From positions 2,356,001 through 2,420,000 of the forward strand of contig QYRS01000008.1 in NCBI GenBank assembly GCA_006503535.1: a stretch of DNA of 64,000 nucleotides. Direction: 5' to 3'. Shown here one piece after another: positions 34,172-44,665 of the stretch. How positions within the stretch are numbered: position 1 is the stretch's first letter; each line of letters begins with the position of its first letter. This DNA comes from Arthrinium phaeospermum. Taxonomy: Eukaryota; Ascomycota; Sordariomycetes; Amphisphaeriales; Apiosporaceae. The position numbers were made by a program, and so were the translations under genes. The notes under the pieces are model-generated. The model did no database searches. It was given only the letters and a program-made list of their open reading frames with translations, and was not told the DNA's origin.

Positions 34172-37100
34172 ATGCACTTGCGGTCCCTCACTTTCAACCC
34201 CCAAACAATTACACAGGTATCCCACTCGCCTGTTGTGGCTTCCACCCGCCAAATCGTCCATATTGCGACGACCACGCCTCTGCGACGCATCTTCTTGTCT
34301 GCTGCCACCAATCGCAGAACCCTCACCATCATGGCGCCCAAGCAAGCGACTTTGGGGTACGTAAAGTCTTCCCAGACCACCTTGGGGTGGGTGCACCTGC
34401 GTAACATGGCCCCCCGCGCCACGAATGCTGACCTTTTGCGTGCAGCAAGTTCTTCGGAAAGCCCAATGGCGCCAACTCCGCTCCCCAGCAATCGAAGCTG
34501 TCGTTCGCCACCAAAGCGACCGCCAAGAAGCCCAAGGAGGAAGAAGAGACCGAGGACGAGCCCGCTGAGGCCAGCGCCTCCAGCAAGGTCAAGGACGAGT
34601 CCGACCACGATGCCGACGTTGCCTCGCCCGCATCCGACACCAAGAAGCGGTCACGAGCTAGTCCGGCACCGAAATCTTCGAAAGCCAAGTCCACGCGGTC
34701 GGCCGCCAAGGTAAAGACGGAGGAGATGGACGTGGACGAAGAAGAGGAAGAGGCTCCAGTATCGAAACGGCCGCGCAGGACCCGCAACAAGATTGAAGAG
34801 GACGAGGACAAGGATGAGGTTATGGCCGACCCTGAGCCGGTAAAACCAAAGAAATCCCCAGCCAAGAAGAAGGAAGCTGTGAAGAAGGAGGAGTCACCCG
34901 AGCAAGAGTCGCCCAAAAAGGCTGCCCCCAAGAAGGCTGCCCCCAAAAAGGAGGCATCCAAGAAGGCTGCACCGGCTTCTTCTTCGGCTGCGTCCAAAAA
35001 GAAGCAGAAGGAGCCTGAGCCCAAAGAAGAGGAAGATGAATCGGTTAAGGAAGAATCAACAGCCTCTGAGGCTGCTTCCGACATGGATGTGGACGAAGAG
35101 GATGAGAAGCCGAAGGCTGCCGCAAAGGCTCGAGAGAAGGTCCAGACGAAACTTATAAGCAAAGCGAAAGACCCGTACCCTGATTGGAAGGAGGGCACGC
35201 CTGTGCCATATGCGGCGCTATGCACGACCTTCTCGCTCGTTGAGATGACATCGAAGCGTCTGGTAATTACAGAACACTGCGCTCTCTTCTTGCGCCAAGT
35301 CCTGCGTCTTACCCCTGACGACTTCCTCCCTACCGTCAACCTCATGATTAACAAGCTCGCCCCTGACTATGCCGGAATAGAGCTGGGTATCGGCGAGTCA
35401 CTGATCATGAAGGCCATTGGCGAGACGACTGGCCGTAGTGTGCAGGTCATCAAGCAAGACCAAAAGGAAATTGGAGACCTTGGCTTGGTCGCAGTCAAGA
35501 GTAGATCCACGCAACCCACCATGTTCAAGCCCAAGGCTTTGACAATCCGGGGTGTTCACAAAGGCTTGATGGAAATCGCCACCGTCTCAGGTCATGGTGC
35601 TCAGGGTCGCAAAGTGGACAACATCAAGAAGCTACTATCGGCGGCCGATGCTCACTCGACCGGCAAGATCGACGTCAACACGGACAAGGGCGGACCTAGC
35701 GAAGCAAAGTTCATTGTGCGCTTTCTTGAGGGGAAGCTGCGTTTGGGACTCGCCGAGAAGACTGTGCTCGTCTCGATAGCTCAAGCAGTGTGCATCCACG
35801 AGGCCGAACAGAAGGGCCAAGTCCCGAGCACAGCCGATATGGAAAAGGCAGAGCAATTGCTCAAGACGGTCTACAGGTGAGTCTACATATCCATGGTCAA
35901 TGATGGCGACTCTAACATTTCATCTAGCGAATTGCCCAGTTGGGATGTGATTGTCCCGGCAATGCTGAAGAACGGCATCATGAAGCTGAGAGAGTCATGC
36001 AAGCTGCGACCTGGTGTGCCTCTGAAGCCCATGCTTGCGAACCCCACTAAGGCTATTACCGAAGTGTTGGATCGCTTTGAGAACCAGACCTTCACATGTG
36101 AATTCAAGTACGATGGTGAGAGAGCTCAAATACACTACGTTGCCAAGGAGCATCAGGACGAATACATTGACGGTGTCCCTGGAGCCACGCAAGAGGCGGC
36201 CAAGGGCATCGCTTCAGTATTCTCGAGAAACTCTGAAGACTTGTCGAAGAAGTACCCTGATATTCTCGCCAAGCTTCACACGTGGGTGAAGGAAGGCACC
36301 AAGAGTTTCGTTATGGACTGTGAGTCCGTGGCGTGGGATGTTGCAGAGAAGAAGGTCTTACCGTTCCAACAACTCATGACACGAAAGAAGAAGGACGTCA
36401 AGATTGAGGATGTCAAGGTCAAGGTCTGCGTTTTCGCCTTCGATTTGCTGTTCCTCAATGGCGAAGCTTTGGTGGAGAAGTCGCTCCGAGAGCGGCGTGA
36501 ACTGATGTACGAGTCCTTCAAGCCTGTAGAGGGCGAGTTCGCCTTTGCTACATCCATGGATGGCCAAGAGATCGAACAGATTCAAACGTTCCTTGAGGAG
36601 AGCATCAAGGCCTCCTGCGAGGGCCTGATGGTCAAGATGCTGGACGGCACCGAAAGCGGATACGAGCCCAGCAAACGAAGTCGCAACTGGCTCAAGGTAA
36701 GATTCCTCCCAGCTAATGCAATGCATCGAGACGTGGTCACTAACTTGCATCATAGATCAAAAAGGATTACCTTGCTGGCATCGGCGACTCGCTTGATCTT
36801 GTCGTTTTGGGCGCGTACTATGGCAAGGGCAAGCGAACTTCGGTCTACGGAGCTTTCCTACTGGCCTGTTACAACTCGGCAAACGACACTTATGAGACAA
36901 TCTGCAACATTGGCACCGGTTTCTCGGAGCAGGTGTTGGAAGAACTCCACAAGACGCTGTCGGAGATCGTCATCGACCGCCCAAAGCCCTTCTACTCCCA
37001 CTCATCCGGCGGTCAGCACCAGCCCGACGTCTGGTTTGAGCCCCGCTATGTCTGGGAAGTCAAGACTGCAGACTTGACGTTGTCGCCCCGCTACAAGGCC

Positions 37101-37292
37101 GCAATCAGTGAGGGCGCCGACCCTGCAGGCGAGAAGGGCATCAGCTTGCGATTCCCGCGGTTCATCAAGGTGCGCGACGACAAGAAGCCCGACGAGGCGA
37201 CGGGCAGCAGACAGGTGGTGGAGATGTACCGCAAACAGGAGAGCGTGACCAAGAACAAGGGCCCCAGCGTCGATGACGACTTTGAGTATTGA
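34172..37292 (+). CDS. ATP-dependent DNA ligase I, 4 exons, two possible starts (973 or 920 aa)
   Basis: Joins Okazaki fragments and seals repair nicks. Exons 34172-34356, 34446-35876, 35928-36696, 36756-37292; all introns GT/AG and in frame. The downstream start (34331, MAPKQATLGKFFGKP, A at -3 and G at +4) gives the nuclear 920 aa form beginning with a PIP box (QATLGKFF, residues 5-12) for PCNA. The upstream in-frame ATG at 34172 adds 53 residues with several Arg and no Asp or Glu, a classic mitochondrial presequence, as in yeast Cdc9. A Lys/Glu-rich disordered region runs to about residue 270, then the DNA-binding domain (DFLPTVNLMINKLAP). The nucleotidyltransferase has EFKYDGERAQIH with adenylated Lys546 (short form), followed by motifs FVMDCESVAWD and EGLMVKM. 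The OB fold (AYYGKGKRTSVYGAFLLAC) follows. The C terminus is DDDFEY. Confidence 0.93.
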
Positions 37293-38282
37293 GCGGTGAT
37301 GTCAAGGGTAAGCGTTTGATGTCGCTGGCAAGTCGCTGGCAATGTTACGTTTCAATGACAGAGGGGGAAGATAGATATTAGATATTTGCTGAGATGCATG
37401 AAGGCACGGACTACTACTTGTTGCTACGATACTACTACATGGCGTTATTATGAGCATATTGCATTAGCTGCCCAACTTGAGATTTACAACCCGAACTTTC
37501 TTGCCTTTTTGCTTGTTTCTGGATATGTGTGGACGGCCGAAAAAAGTGACTTCCAAAGCAAAGACTCCTTTAGGTGAACGTGAGAATCACTTGGTCGTCT
37601 GCGACTCAATTGACGTCAACATGATCTATGTACTCTGAACTCATCTGCTTGGGTTGGGTGTAGGATCCCGAGGAGTCCAGGTGGCGGTGAGTCCCATCGC
37701 GAAGCTATGTTGTTTGCTGCATGTATGCGCCTCACTATTCAGACGGGAAGACACAGCGAGACGCGTCTCACAGATGAGGGGGATGCAGATAATTTTTTTT
37801 CTCTCTCCGTTAGGCATCATCGCATTCGACAAACGGAAGAGAAGAGGATCGGACTTCGGACTTCTCGCGGTTCTGGCGGTTTCCTGTGATTTCTCTGCTG
37901 GCCATATAGTCTCTTGATCTCTTCTGCTCAGCTGTCTGGAGTTCTTTCCTTCTTCATCTTCTTCAACTTCATTCTCCTATAGTTCATGTTCTGTATATAC
38001 TTCTTGTCTTCTTCCAATTCTCACTTATTTTCAACTTCTTTCTCCAGATGAACACTAGTCTTCAATGTCAACTCTCTTCACCAACACTCATCGCTGCAGA
38101 TCAGCTTTGCATTCACTCATACTCCTTCGCTTTCCTTTTGGGCATGGCTCTCGAATAGAGTAGCCCTAGATCACGACGTGCCCTGACAACTCTACTGCGG
38201 TAACTTCTTCCATTTGTCTTTGCCTGTGCCCGTCTCTTCCCAATCAGCATCTATCTAACCTTGCATCGTTTTTCTCTACTAG
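37293..38282. other. no gene recognised; 3' flank of DNA ligase
   Basis: Pyrimidine-rich stretches, especially near 37920-38060, and no protein-like frame. A palindromic CRE-type octamer TGACGTCA lies at 37611-37618. This is where the gene-poor right half of the window begins. Confidence 0.5.
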
Positions 38283-38540
38283 GTAGACTCATCTTCGGCT
38301 GCCACCGATCCATGGCTTCCTCTGACAACAAGCCGGGAAAAAGCACGAGTAAGTACTGCAAATTGATACCGACAATGACATCGATCTGGGTACTGACTGA
38401 CTTTCTTCCTTCTGCCTTGCCGGCCACAGTTCCCATCCAACGTGACAGTTGGGAACTCCGACTTGGTCGCGAGTGAAGCAGTCTATCAAAGTCCAGACTA
38501 TACTTCGAGGCAGATGAAGTTGTCTTTCCCGCAGACCCAG
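38283..38540 (+). pseudogene. two phase-matched exon-like segments, unknown protein
   Basis: Segment 38283-38348 follows a CTACTAG acceptor and ends at a GTAAGT donor. Segment 38430-38540 follows a CCACAG acceptor and ends at a GTAAGC donor. Both are in phase 0 and read through without stops (VDSSSAATDPWLPLTTSREK, then FPSNVTVGNSDLVASEAVYQ and onward to FPQTQ). The alternative ATG at 38312 would run into a stop after splicing. I do not recognise the protein. Further exons cannot be joined in frame, so this may be a remnant. Confidence 0.4.
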
Positions 38541-38795
38541 GTAAGCATTGCACTAGACCACCCACTATGGACAACGCGAGCATTCTTCGCACATGGCCAC
38601 TTACTGATGAAGTCCCAATAGGATAGCCACACCCTCATTCTTCCTTTATTTCTCTTATTCTCCATCATTCTTCCATTCTCATTTGACTTTACTTATATAT
38701 ACACCACCCCAACCCAACCAGATCTTCTTTCCTATTCTTTCTCTCTCATGCCTCCACGACCTCGTCTCGACTGCGACGAAGTGCTGTCGAAGGTG

Positions 38796-38824
38796 GCCCA
38801 TCCAGGTGGACTCCCTGGATGGGC
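38796..38824. repeat. hairpin with TGGACTC loop, 11 bp perfect stem
   Basis: The arms 38796-38806 and 38814-38824 are perfectly complementary over 11 bp around a 7-base loop (38807-38813). The inner arm is ATCCAGG/CCTGGAT. It has a related copy at 39694-39720. Confidence 0.7.
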
Positions 38825-39095
38825 ATAAGGTTCTATTTTCTTCGCTCTCTTTGGTTCCGTCAGGTACGTGATTCTCCCCTTTTCTTCTTCTTCACCTCGA
38901 CACTACGGTGAGCTGCTACAGTCCGAGTGCATCCCGTCCAAATGGAGTTTCTTTTCTCAAGATACCCATCAATCCCCCTTTTCCTTCTTTGGTCTCGACA
39001 CTGCGACGAGCTGCAGTCCAAGTGGACTTCAAAAGACACCGATCCACTCTCAGACCTACCGCACGTGGGTGGTGCTCTCTAAGTAACGAGGGCTG

Positions 39096-39569
39096 ATGTA
39101 TCCGCGTCGTCCTGGTCCAGGTCGAGCCAGGGTCCGGCGGTGCTGGCGTCGCATCGACAGCTTCACGTCGCGTATCGCCGCCTTGGTCCACGCGGCCCGG
39201 CTAATGTCGCTTCACTGGTTCTTCCTCAATCGCCCGCCGAACGAGGCAGTCGTCGCGGACCGTGTACCGGCCGACTTCTGGGGGCTGTTCAACACCGCCC
39301 TGGCCCATACGACGCATTCGGCCTTCTCGCAGCTCATCCATTACCTCTCCGTGGGGAAGAGCATCCGCAAGCGCATGGGTGGCATGCCGCGGGTGCAGTG
39401 GGATGAGGCCGGCCGCTCTCTGCGCTACCTCGGGAACCGCATCGGTGTAGATCAGTTCCGGCATATGATCCTATCCACGGTCGATGTGGTCGAGCGGCGC
39501 CTGGATGGCCTCTTCTTGGGCGTTTGGGTCGAGACTACAGGGCCTGCGCTTGATGGTTGGATTTGGTAA
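39096..39569 (+). pseudogene. open 157-codon fragment of an unknown protein
   Basis: The longest clean protein-like frame in this part. It reads like a folded, helix-rich protein (AARLMSLHWFFLNRPPNEAV, DFWGLFNTALAHTTHSAF, LIHYLSVGKSIRKRMGG, RFHMILSTVDVV-like, GLFLGVWVETTGPALDGWIW). A donor-like GTAAGT follows at about 39566, but splicing there to the next acceptor would create a stop. I recognise no family. It is probably one exon of a decayed gene that also includes nearby fragments. Confidence 0.4.
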
Positions 39570-39660
39570 GTCACCACCCGGGTATGCTTGCGCTGCCCTT
39601 TCCATCGCTGACCGAGGTGCTTCAACTTCTACTTCATGCTAGACGGGACCACCACTACCA

Positions 39661-39754
39661 AGCATGTTCTGCGGCCCGCTGCTGGGAGGTAGCCACATCC
39701 AGGTGGACACCCTGGATGTGATGAACACCGCCGCGACCATCTTCTTCTTCTCAG
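39661..39754 (+). pseudogene. short protein-like fragment with splice-like ends
   Basis: Reads SMFCGPLLGGSHIQVDTLDV followed by MNTAATIFFFS and ends at a TCAG/GTATGA border. It contains the second TGGACNC-loop hairpin. The related sequence at 38791-38867 also ends in a pyrimidine tract and CAG/GT. No family recognised. Confidence 0.3.
39694..39720. repeat. hairpin with TGGACAC loop, 10 bp perfect stem
   Basis: The arms 39694-39703 and 39711-39720 pair perfectly around a 7-base loop. Compared with the copy at 38796 the inner arms are identical, while an outer C-G pair is replaced by A-T, so both arms changed together. Confidence 0.7.
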
Positions 39755-39941
39755 GTATGACCTCAGCTCCCTTTTCTCGTCGAGTCTCTGCTACCTTGCC
39801 AATACTATGTGCTAGTAGTGAAAGCAGGTAGTTACGCAACCCATACCAAAGCACTGCCCTTCTTTTTCCTCCGTATTTCCTACGCTTGCACCAGCGATGC
39901 TAACTCGTGTGCACTACCCCCCTTCACCATTATAGGTTCCA

Positions 39942-40277
39942 TCCTCGCCTCCTGCGTCCAAGAGCCTGTCCCCTCATCCACCGCATTTGCCCGACGTCCA
40001 GACGATCTGCGTCGACACGGTGGGATCGAGGCATTGGGCTCTGGTCGTCTGGCACCCAGACGTAAGCGAAGACCAGCAGAACCGGAGGGCTCGACCAGAC
40101 TGGTGTCCAAGATGAACGTTCCACTCGTCCGAGGCACTCAACGCAACACCAGGTCACAGGGCCGGGCTATCAAGACGGGACCTGGTACACGCTTGAGCAA
40201 TCACCCGCCTTACAGCAACCGGCGGATAGATGCTGGGACACTGAGCTGGATATGATTTCGTCGGCGCCAAGGACTTG
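39942..40277 (+). pseudogene. frameshifted fragment of an unknown protein
   Basis: One frame reads PDVQTICVDTVGSRHWALVV then WHPDVSEDQQN. A second frame, overlapping from about 40070, reads GYQDGTWYTLEQSPALQQ then PADRCWDTELDMISS and ends at a GTAAGC donor. Both parts look like real protein, but they are in different frames, so at least one indel lies between. No family recognised. Confidence 0.35.
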
Positions 40278-40312
40278 GTAAGCTCTCTTATTTTTCTTCT
40301 TCTTCTTTCTAG

Positions 40313-40883
40313 CAACGTCCAACGGCTGATTCGTACTCAACGTCGACTCGAACAGGGGTTCGTTCAGGGCGCCACGTATCCTCCGAGTCGAATACTCGGA
40401 GAAGTTCGCCGGCGACGCGACCCGCCGGATTCGCGAACACGCGACACTGAACCCACCAGTCCGTCAGTCCAGCCCAGGAGGACAGGCAGGCCTTCCACCA
40501 CCGGGTCCCGCAAAGGCAGTGGTGAGAGCACGGTGGGAGCCAACATGCGGAAAGGTTCGCTCGCGTGTTTGCTGCTGTTCAACCTCGCTCACATCTATTT
40601 CCGTAATACCGAGAATGATGTCGAGTTTGGCATGCGGGACTACGCTAAGAACCCTTGGTCTTCTGCTCCGAATACGATGGTATTTCGTCATGATACTACT
40701 GCAAAAGTAGTACCGTTTGGGTACCCATCGATAGATTACCCGAAGGACCCAGCTGCCGATTGGGATTATTCGGGAGTTGCCGGAGTGCCAGTCGCGGTAA
40801 TAACAGCTCAATACCAGTCGAATTCTAGGAAGAATCGACGGGATACTTCACATCAAGTAAGTACCGAGTCGTGTCGAGGTTGA
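40313..40883 (+). pseudogene. protein-like frame downstream of the previous fragment
   Basis: In the frame predicted by splicing 40277 to 40313 it stays open to 40883 (VQRLIRTQRRLEQGFVQGA, then LACLLLFNLAHIYFRNTEND, then AADWDYSGVAGVPVAVITAQ). The intervening intron would be only 35 bp, shorter than usual for fungi. Arg-rich in the first half. No family recognised. Confidence 0.3.
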
Positions 40884-42400
40884 CTCACAGTCAAGATTGG
40901 CGGAGTCCAGATTCGTTGGAGGAGAGACCTTGCGCTAATCACTTCATCAGCACCTCACACTTTGCCCCATGAGCAGACCTCAGGGATTGTGGCCGGGGGT
41001 GGCTGGGCACATGGGATGCCGAGGATCTAGACCGGGAAGCGGCGAAGCGGCTCGGCCTTGGGGTATCCTCCATGGCCGGACATAGAGACCCTCGACGGGC
41101 AGGTGTTCAGCATAGCGGCCATCTCAGAGACGCCTCGGCCCCCGCCATGCAGTGGACACCTGTATGACTACCCTCAAGTAAGATGCGCTTGAGGACCAGA
41201 TCACTGCCGCCACAAGACGGAAGGAGGAGATGCAATCGGCACACGGGGGAGACCAAGACCGCAGAACCCGGCTGTGCGAGGTATGTCGCTGGCTCTGGAG
41301 AGTCTTGTTCAAAGTTGCTAACGAACTGTTTCCAGATTTGCCGATTTCATGTGGAACATGAATTCAACCATCGCCGACACATAACGCCGGGCGCTGGCCC
41401 TCCGACATCATAGATGCACTCTTCTCCATGACAAGAGAGTCGAGCAGGACGAGTCCCTGCCGAGCCTGTCCCAGGTGTGCCATAGATGCCAACTATGGCA
41501 CCGGGTCCTATTCCCTTCCGGGACTGCCTGATTGCGCCCCATGGTAGTGTAGTAGGTGTGCATTTCAGCCTCGTCAAGACGCGATGGACGGAACACCAGC
41601 GAGATACACAACAAGAGCTCGATCTGACCCTACCCAAACCACCTTTACCGTCCATCCACCAACTCAAAGTAGAACTTTGAAGCTGCTCTCGACGTAGACG
41701 GACCCATCCAGAACCAAGCCCAACGGTGATCGGTGCTGCTCAGGACGGTGAAGACGAAGGGCGGTCCAGCCTCGGGAACCTCCGCTATCATCGCCACGCC
41801 ACCTGCATCTCTGCATCCTGGCCAAACGTCGACGGGCGCGTCGATTCTGTCTCCGGATTGTGGGCCCCCGTACGCCATGCAAAGCCCCTTGCCACTTCCA
41901 ACGCTCCTACGGAAGCCATCCTTGAACGGAACATCGACTCCCTCCTGGCCCATCGGGACCCCATATCTGCTGCGGCCCATCGACCTGACCTCATCCTCTC
42001 CTACCGGCCATGATGACACGCCTACGCAGTACCCGTATGACCATACGGGCTCGCCAGGGGCGTCTTTCGAGGCTGAAGTCGATCGGACACTACACGCCAC
42101 AGAAGTCCCAGTCCCGATATAGGTCAAGAACTTCACGATGACAACGATGACAACGGTGACGAGAGCCGTGCGAACGGGCAGGACCCTGTCCAAGAGCCTA
42201 GTCGCACGGTGCTGATGGTTCTGAGGGTCGAATCCAAAGGGCCAGCCAGGTAGGCGCCTGGCGCTGGTCCGATCCAAAGGTACACAAATCAGTACGACCA
42301 GTTGACAACCAGCTGAGGCGCTTATTGTGCAGCCAGGCCAGGGCAGCAAAACGGTCTCATTGTGTCACTATTATTCCCTCCAACGCCGGGACGACGACGA
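40884..42400. other. no gene recognised
   Basis: Both strands carry overlapping open frames; the longest is 234 codons on the minus strand (42349-41645) with one hydrophobic stretch (ALVTVVIVVIVKFLTY). No motif, splice signal or family resemblance supports any of them. Confidence 0.4.
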
Positions 42401-42425
42401 TGAGAATTTGCCCACACTATTCACC

Positions 42426-42443
42426 CGGAATGACTATTTCGGA
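42426..42443. repeat. hairpin, GACT loop
   Basis: Arms CCGGAAT and ATTTCGG pair over 7 bp (one G-T) around GACT at 42433-42436. A related copy with a shorter stem lies at 43001-43019. Confidence 0.6.
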
Positions 42444-42791
42444 CGCCGTGGGCTGGCAATTTCTCGAGTAGGACCAGCTTCGCGGCGAAGGCCCCCCGGC
42501 GAGTAGAACCTGATGCGGCGACTCCAGCTGCGATCAAGACCCCAAGCCCACGAGGTTCGAGAAGATATGGAAGCCGATGAAGGGCTTGTCACAGAGAAGC
42601 AAGGACTATGACGGCCGCGCAGACGTCGGGCTCTATATCGACAGCCATTTCTTTAACGAAGTCCCAATGTCGTCAGTGGGCCGGTTTCAACAGCGGCACC
42701 CATACACCGATTCCATGGGCCTGCCGGAGTGCGTCCACGTCTGTTCGCTGCTTGATCTGTTGCTTGGGATGACTGGGGTACGTAAGAGTTG

Positions 42792-42808
42792 TTGTACGCG
42801 ACGTACGA
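42792..42808. repeat. hairpin, CGA loop (GTACG CGA CGTAC)
   Basis: Five Watson-Crick pairs around the CGA triloop, extended by a T-G wobble and a T-A pair. First of the CG-CGA-CG series. Confidence 0.65.
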
Positions 42809-43352
42809 CAGCTTCGTAGCCCAGTTCCCGACTTGGGGGACTGGCAAGAGAGGGCTTTCCCACTTCTGTACCACACGACGTGGTTCTCGGAGCACGCGAC
42901 ACCCGCGGGAGTTGATGACACAGGCCTTAGCCGACCATGGGATTCCTAAGAAGAAGACGGGGGCTGCCCGCGATCGCCAATACCACGGCCATCTCCCTGC
43001 CCGGAATGACTATTCTTGGCGAGATGGGATGGCACTTCCTGGAACAGGATCACCAGCCAGAGTCGACCTCAAGGCTGGGAACCCCGTTGGAGAGTGTCGG
43101 TTTCAACAGCGGCGCCCATGGGACAGTTGGTTACCCCGAACCCAACCACGCGTTCGATTTCGCCATCCCCGCTGACGATGCTGCCAGGGTCTGTGGGTAC
43201 GAACTCGCGCTCCAACAGCCCCATGGACTGGACTTTGACTGTTCGCCTCTTTTTGCCAGTTCGACCCTTCTTCATCCGTTGCTCGAGACGGAGTTCGAGC
43301 TGCCGTACGTAGCCTGTGGCCACTACATTGCTCCGTCCCCGACCTGGAACCA

Positions 43353-43371
43353 GTACCACGCGACGTGGTAC
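43353..43371. repeat. hairpin, CGA loop, 8 bp perfect stem
   Basis: GTACCACG CGA CGTGGTAC. Perfect arms of 8 bp. The inner ACCACG/CGTGGT arm is shared with 43476-43494. Confidence 0.75.
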
Positions 43372-43382
43372 GAGCCGCCTGC

Positions 43383-43397
43383 CGTACGCAACGTACG
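43383..43397. repeat. hairpin, CAA loop variant
   Basis: CGTACG CAA CGTACG, 6 bp perfect arms. The loop has A in place of G, while the arm matches the hairpin at 42794. Confidence 0.7.
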
Positions 43398-43475
43398 ACA
43401 GCTTCGTTGCCCATCTACTTACCGACCTACCTGGCTGGAACCAAACAATTGTCGAAGGGGCTCTATACGCTGCCA

Positions 43476-43494
43476 GGACCACGCGACGTGGTTC
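43476..43494. repeat. hairpin, CGA loop
   Basis: ACCACG CGA CGTGGT with an extra G-T and G-C pair outside, 8 bp in all. A decayed relative is at 42870-42884 (ACCACA CGA CGTGGT). Confidence 0.7.
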
Positions 43495-43540
43495 CCGGAG
43501 CCCGCGACGGCCGGCCGCGGGAAGAGGACGAGACGACCTC

Positions 43541-44188
43541 ACCAACTCTGCCGTGGCTCACACCTGTCGCGCCTTTAGTCGGTGGTGTCGTCTACATCGG
43601 GGGCCACGGAAACGCCTTGCCCTTCCATGGGGGTGACGTCTATGACGTCGAGCCTCACGCCAGCCAGCCCCGTGAGACCCAGTAGCACGGTCTGGTTCTC
43701 ATGGCTCTCCGGCGAGTTTGAGGGGAAGGGGGCTTGAGCTGGGTCTGGAGTGCGTCTTCTGGAAGAATAGCATGTGCAGCCCAGCCTGGCGTTCTCTGGC
43801 CATCAACCGGCCCGCCTTGGATGGGGGTGGGGCCTGGATCGACTGCGAGAGGTCTCCCACTGCGAAGTCCCGGAACAAGACCATGAGAGATTGATGAAGG
43901 ACGCCCCATCACCGCCTCTCTGCTGCCGCGACCACGCAGGCTGGCGCTTCGAGCTGTCCGGACGCCATGCCCCCGACCAACGAGGATCGGGCAGGTCGTC
44001 TGTGGTCACATGGTCTCCGATTGGACGCCGCCACGGATGACAGATCTGTACGACCGCCCCCTCTGCGACCCTGATCGCTGTGCCAGGTGCTCTCGCATGA
44101 CCAAGGGTCCCACCGGATGGTAGGTTTTGCATTCCCAGTAACATGTCTATAATAAAGCTAACTAAAAAGTCAATACCAGAGCAACATC
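43541..44188. other. no gene recognised
   Basis: Short overlapping frames on both strands, none with a motif. TGACGTC occurs twice near 43633-43650. Confidence 0.4.
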
Positions 44189-44665
44189 GTGAGAGGCTCT
44201 CTGGAGACCCGGGAGAGCCCTATCTCAACCGTGAGTTGCCGCGCCCGGCAGGCCTCTCCTAGCCCATCGATCTCGCTAACCGTCGTCATTACAGACCACT
44301 CCACCTGGTATTGGGAGAGAGGAGGAGGTGGGGGTGGACCATGCTCCACGGAAGTGTCTTCGTCGGATGGGTCAAAAGGCGGCACAAGGAGATTGCTGAG
44401 AAGGTCCGACGAACATGATCAATCCCATGAGTTCTGCGCTGCTGGTTTCCCGGCTACGGTCTCGACTATTCTTCTCTTCGGCTCTTCCCCCTCATTCTTC
44501 GGTGTGATCAACGACATCCTCACGGTCTGGGTCATGGATTTCGGAACACCGCTACACTCCCCGGCTCGCGACGAGTCGGAAGTAATTGGAAGGTCCATGG
44601 AGCATGAAGGAGCCCAGGTAAGAGAGATGCGCTGCCTTTATTTACTTATGAACACTGACCAATGA
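44189..44665 (+). pseudogene. open frame, unknown
   Basis: A 158-codon frame. The second half (FPATVSTILLFGSSPSFFGV, INDILTVWVMDFGTPLHSP) looks protein-like and mildly hydrophobic. It contains the CGA-loop hairpin at 44561-44579. No start context or family supports it as a working gene. Confidence 0.25.
44561..44579. repeat. hairpin, CGA loop, 8 bp stem with one G-T
   Basis: CCGGCTCG CGA CGAGTCGG. Seven Watson-Crick pairs and one wobble. Confidence 0.7.

Larger units (their letters stand above)
42411..42850 (+). pseudogene. copy A of an unknown decayed gene family
   Basis: Carries the family blocks PGMTISDAVGWQFLE (near 42425-42470), GRFQQRHPYT (near 42680), ECVHVCSLLDLLL (near 42728-42766) and LYATYDSFVAQFPTW (near 42792-42836), in order but in more than one frame. 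The same blocks recur in copies B and C with mostly synonymous differences. Function unknown. Confidence 0.5.
42990..43540 (+). pseudogene. copy B of the same decayed gene family
   Basis: Holds PGMTILGEMGWHFLEQD (43001 on), RFQQRRPW (43098 on), LLHPLLETEFELPYVA (near 43270-43315), NQYHATWYEPP and then RLPYATYDSFVAHLLTDLPG (near 43378 on) and DHATWFPEPATAG (near 43479 on). The tail blocks appear twice, so B may itself be a partial tandem duplicate. Frames change between blocks. A 16-mer starting at 43098 is identical to one in copy A at 42682. Confidence 0.5.

Noticed and set aside
41645..42349. 234-codon minus-strand frame
   Set aside because: Competes with open plus-strand frames over the same bases; only one hydrophobic stretch and no recognisable domain.
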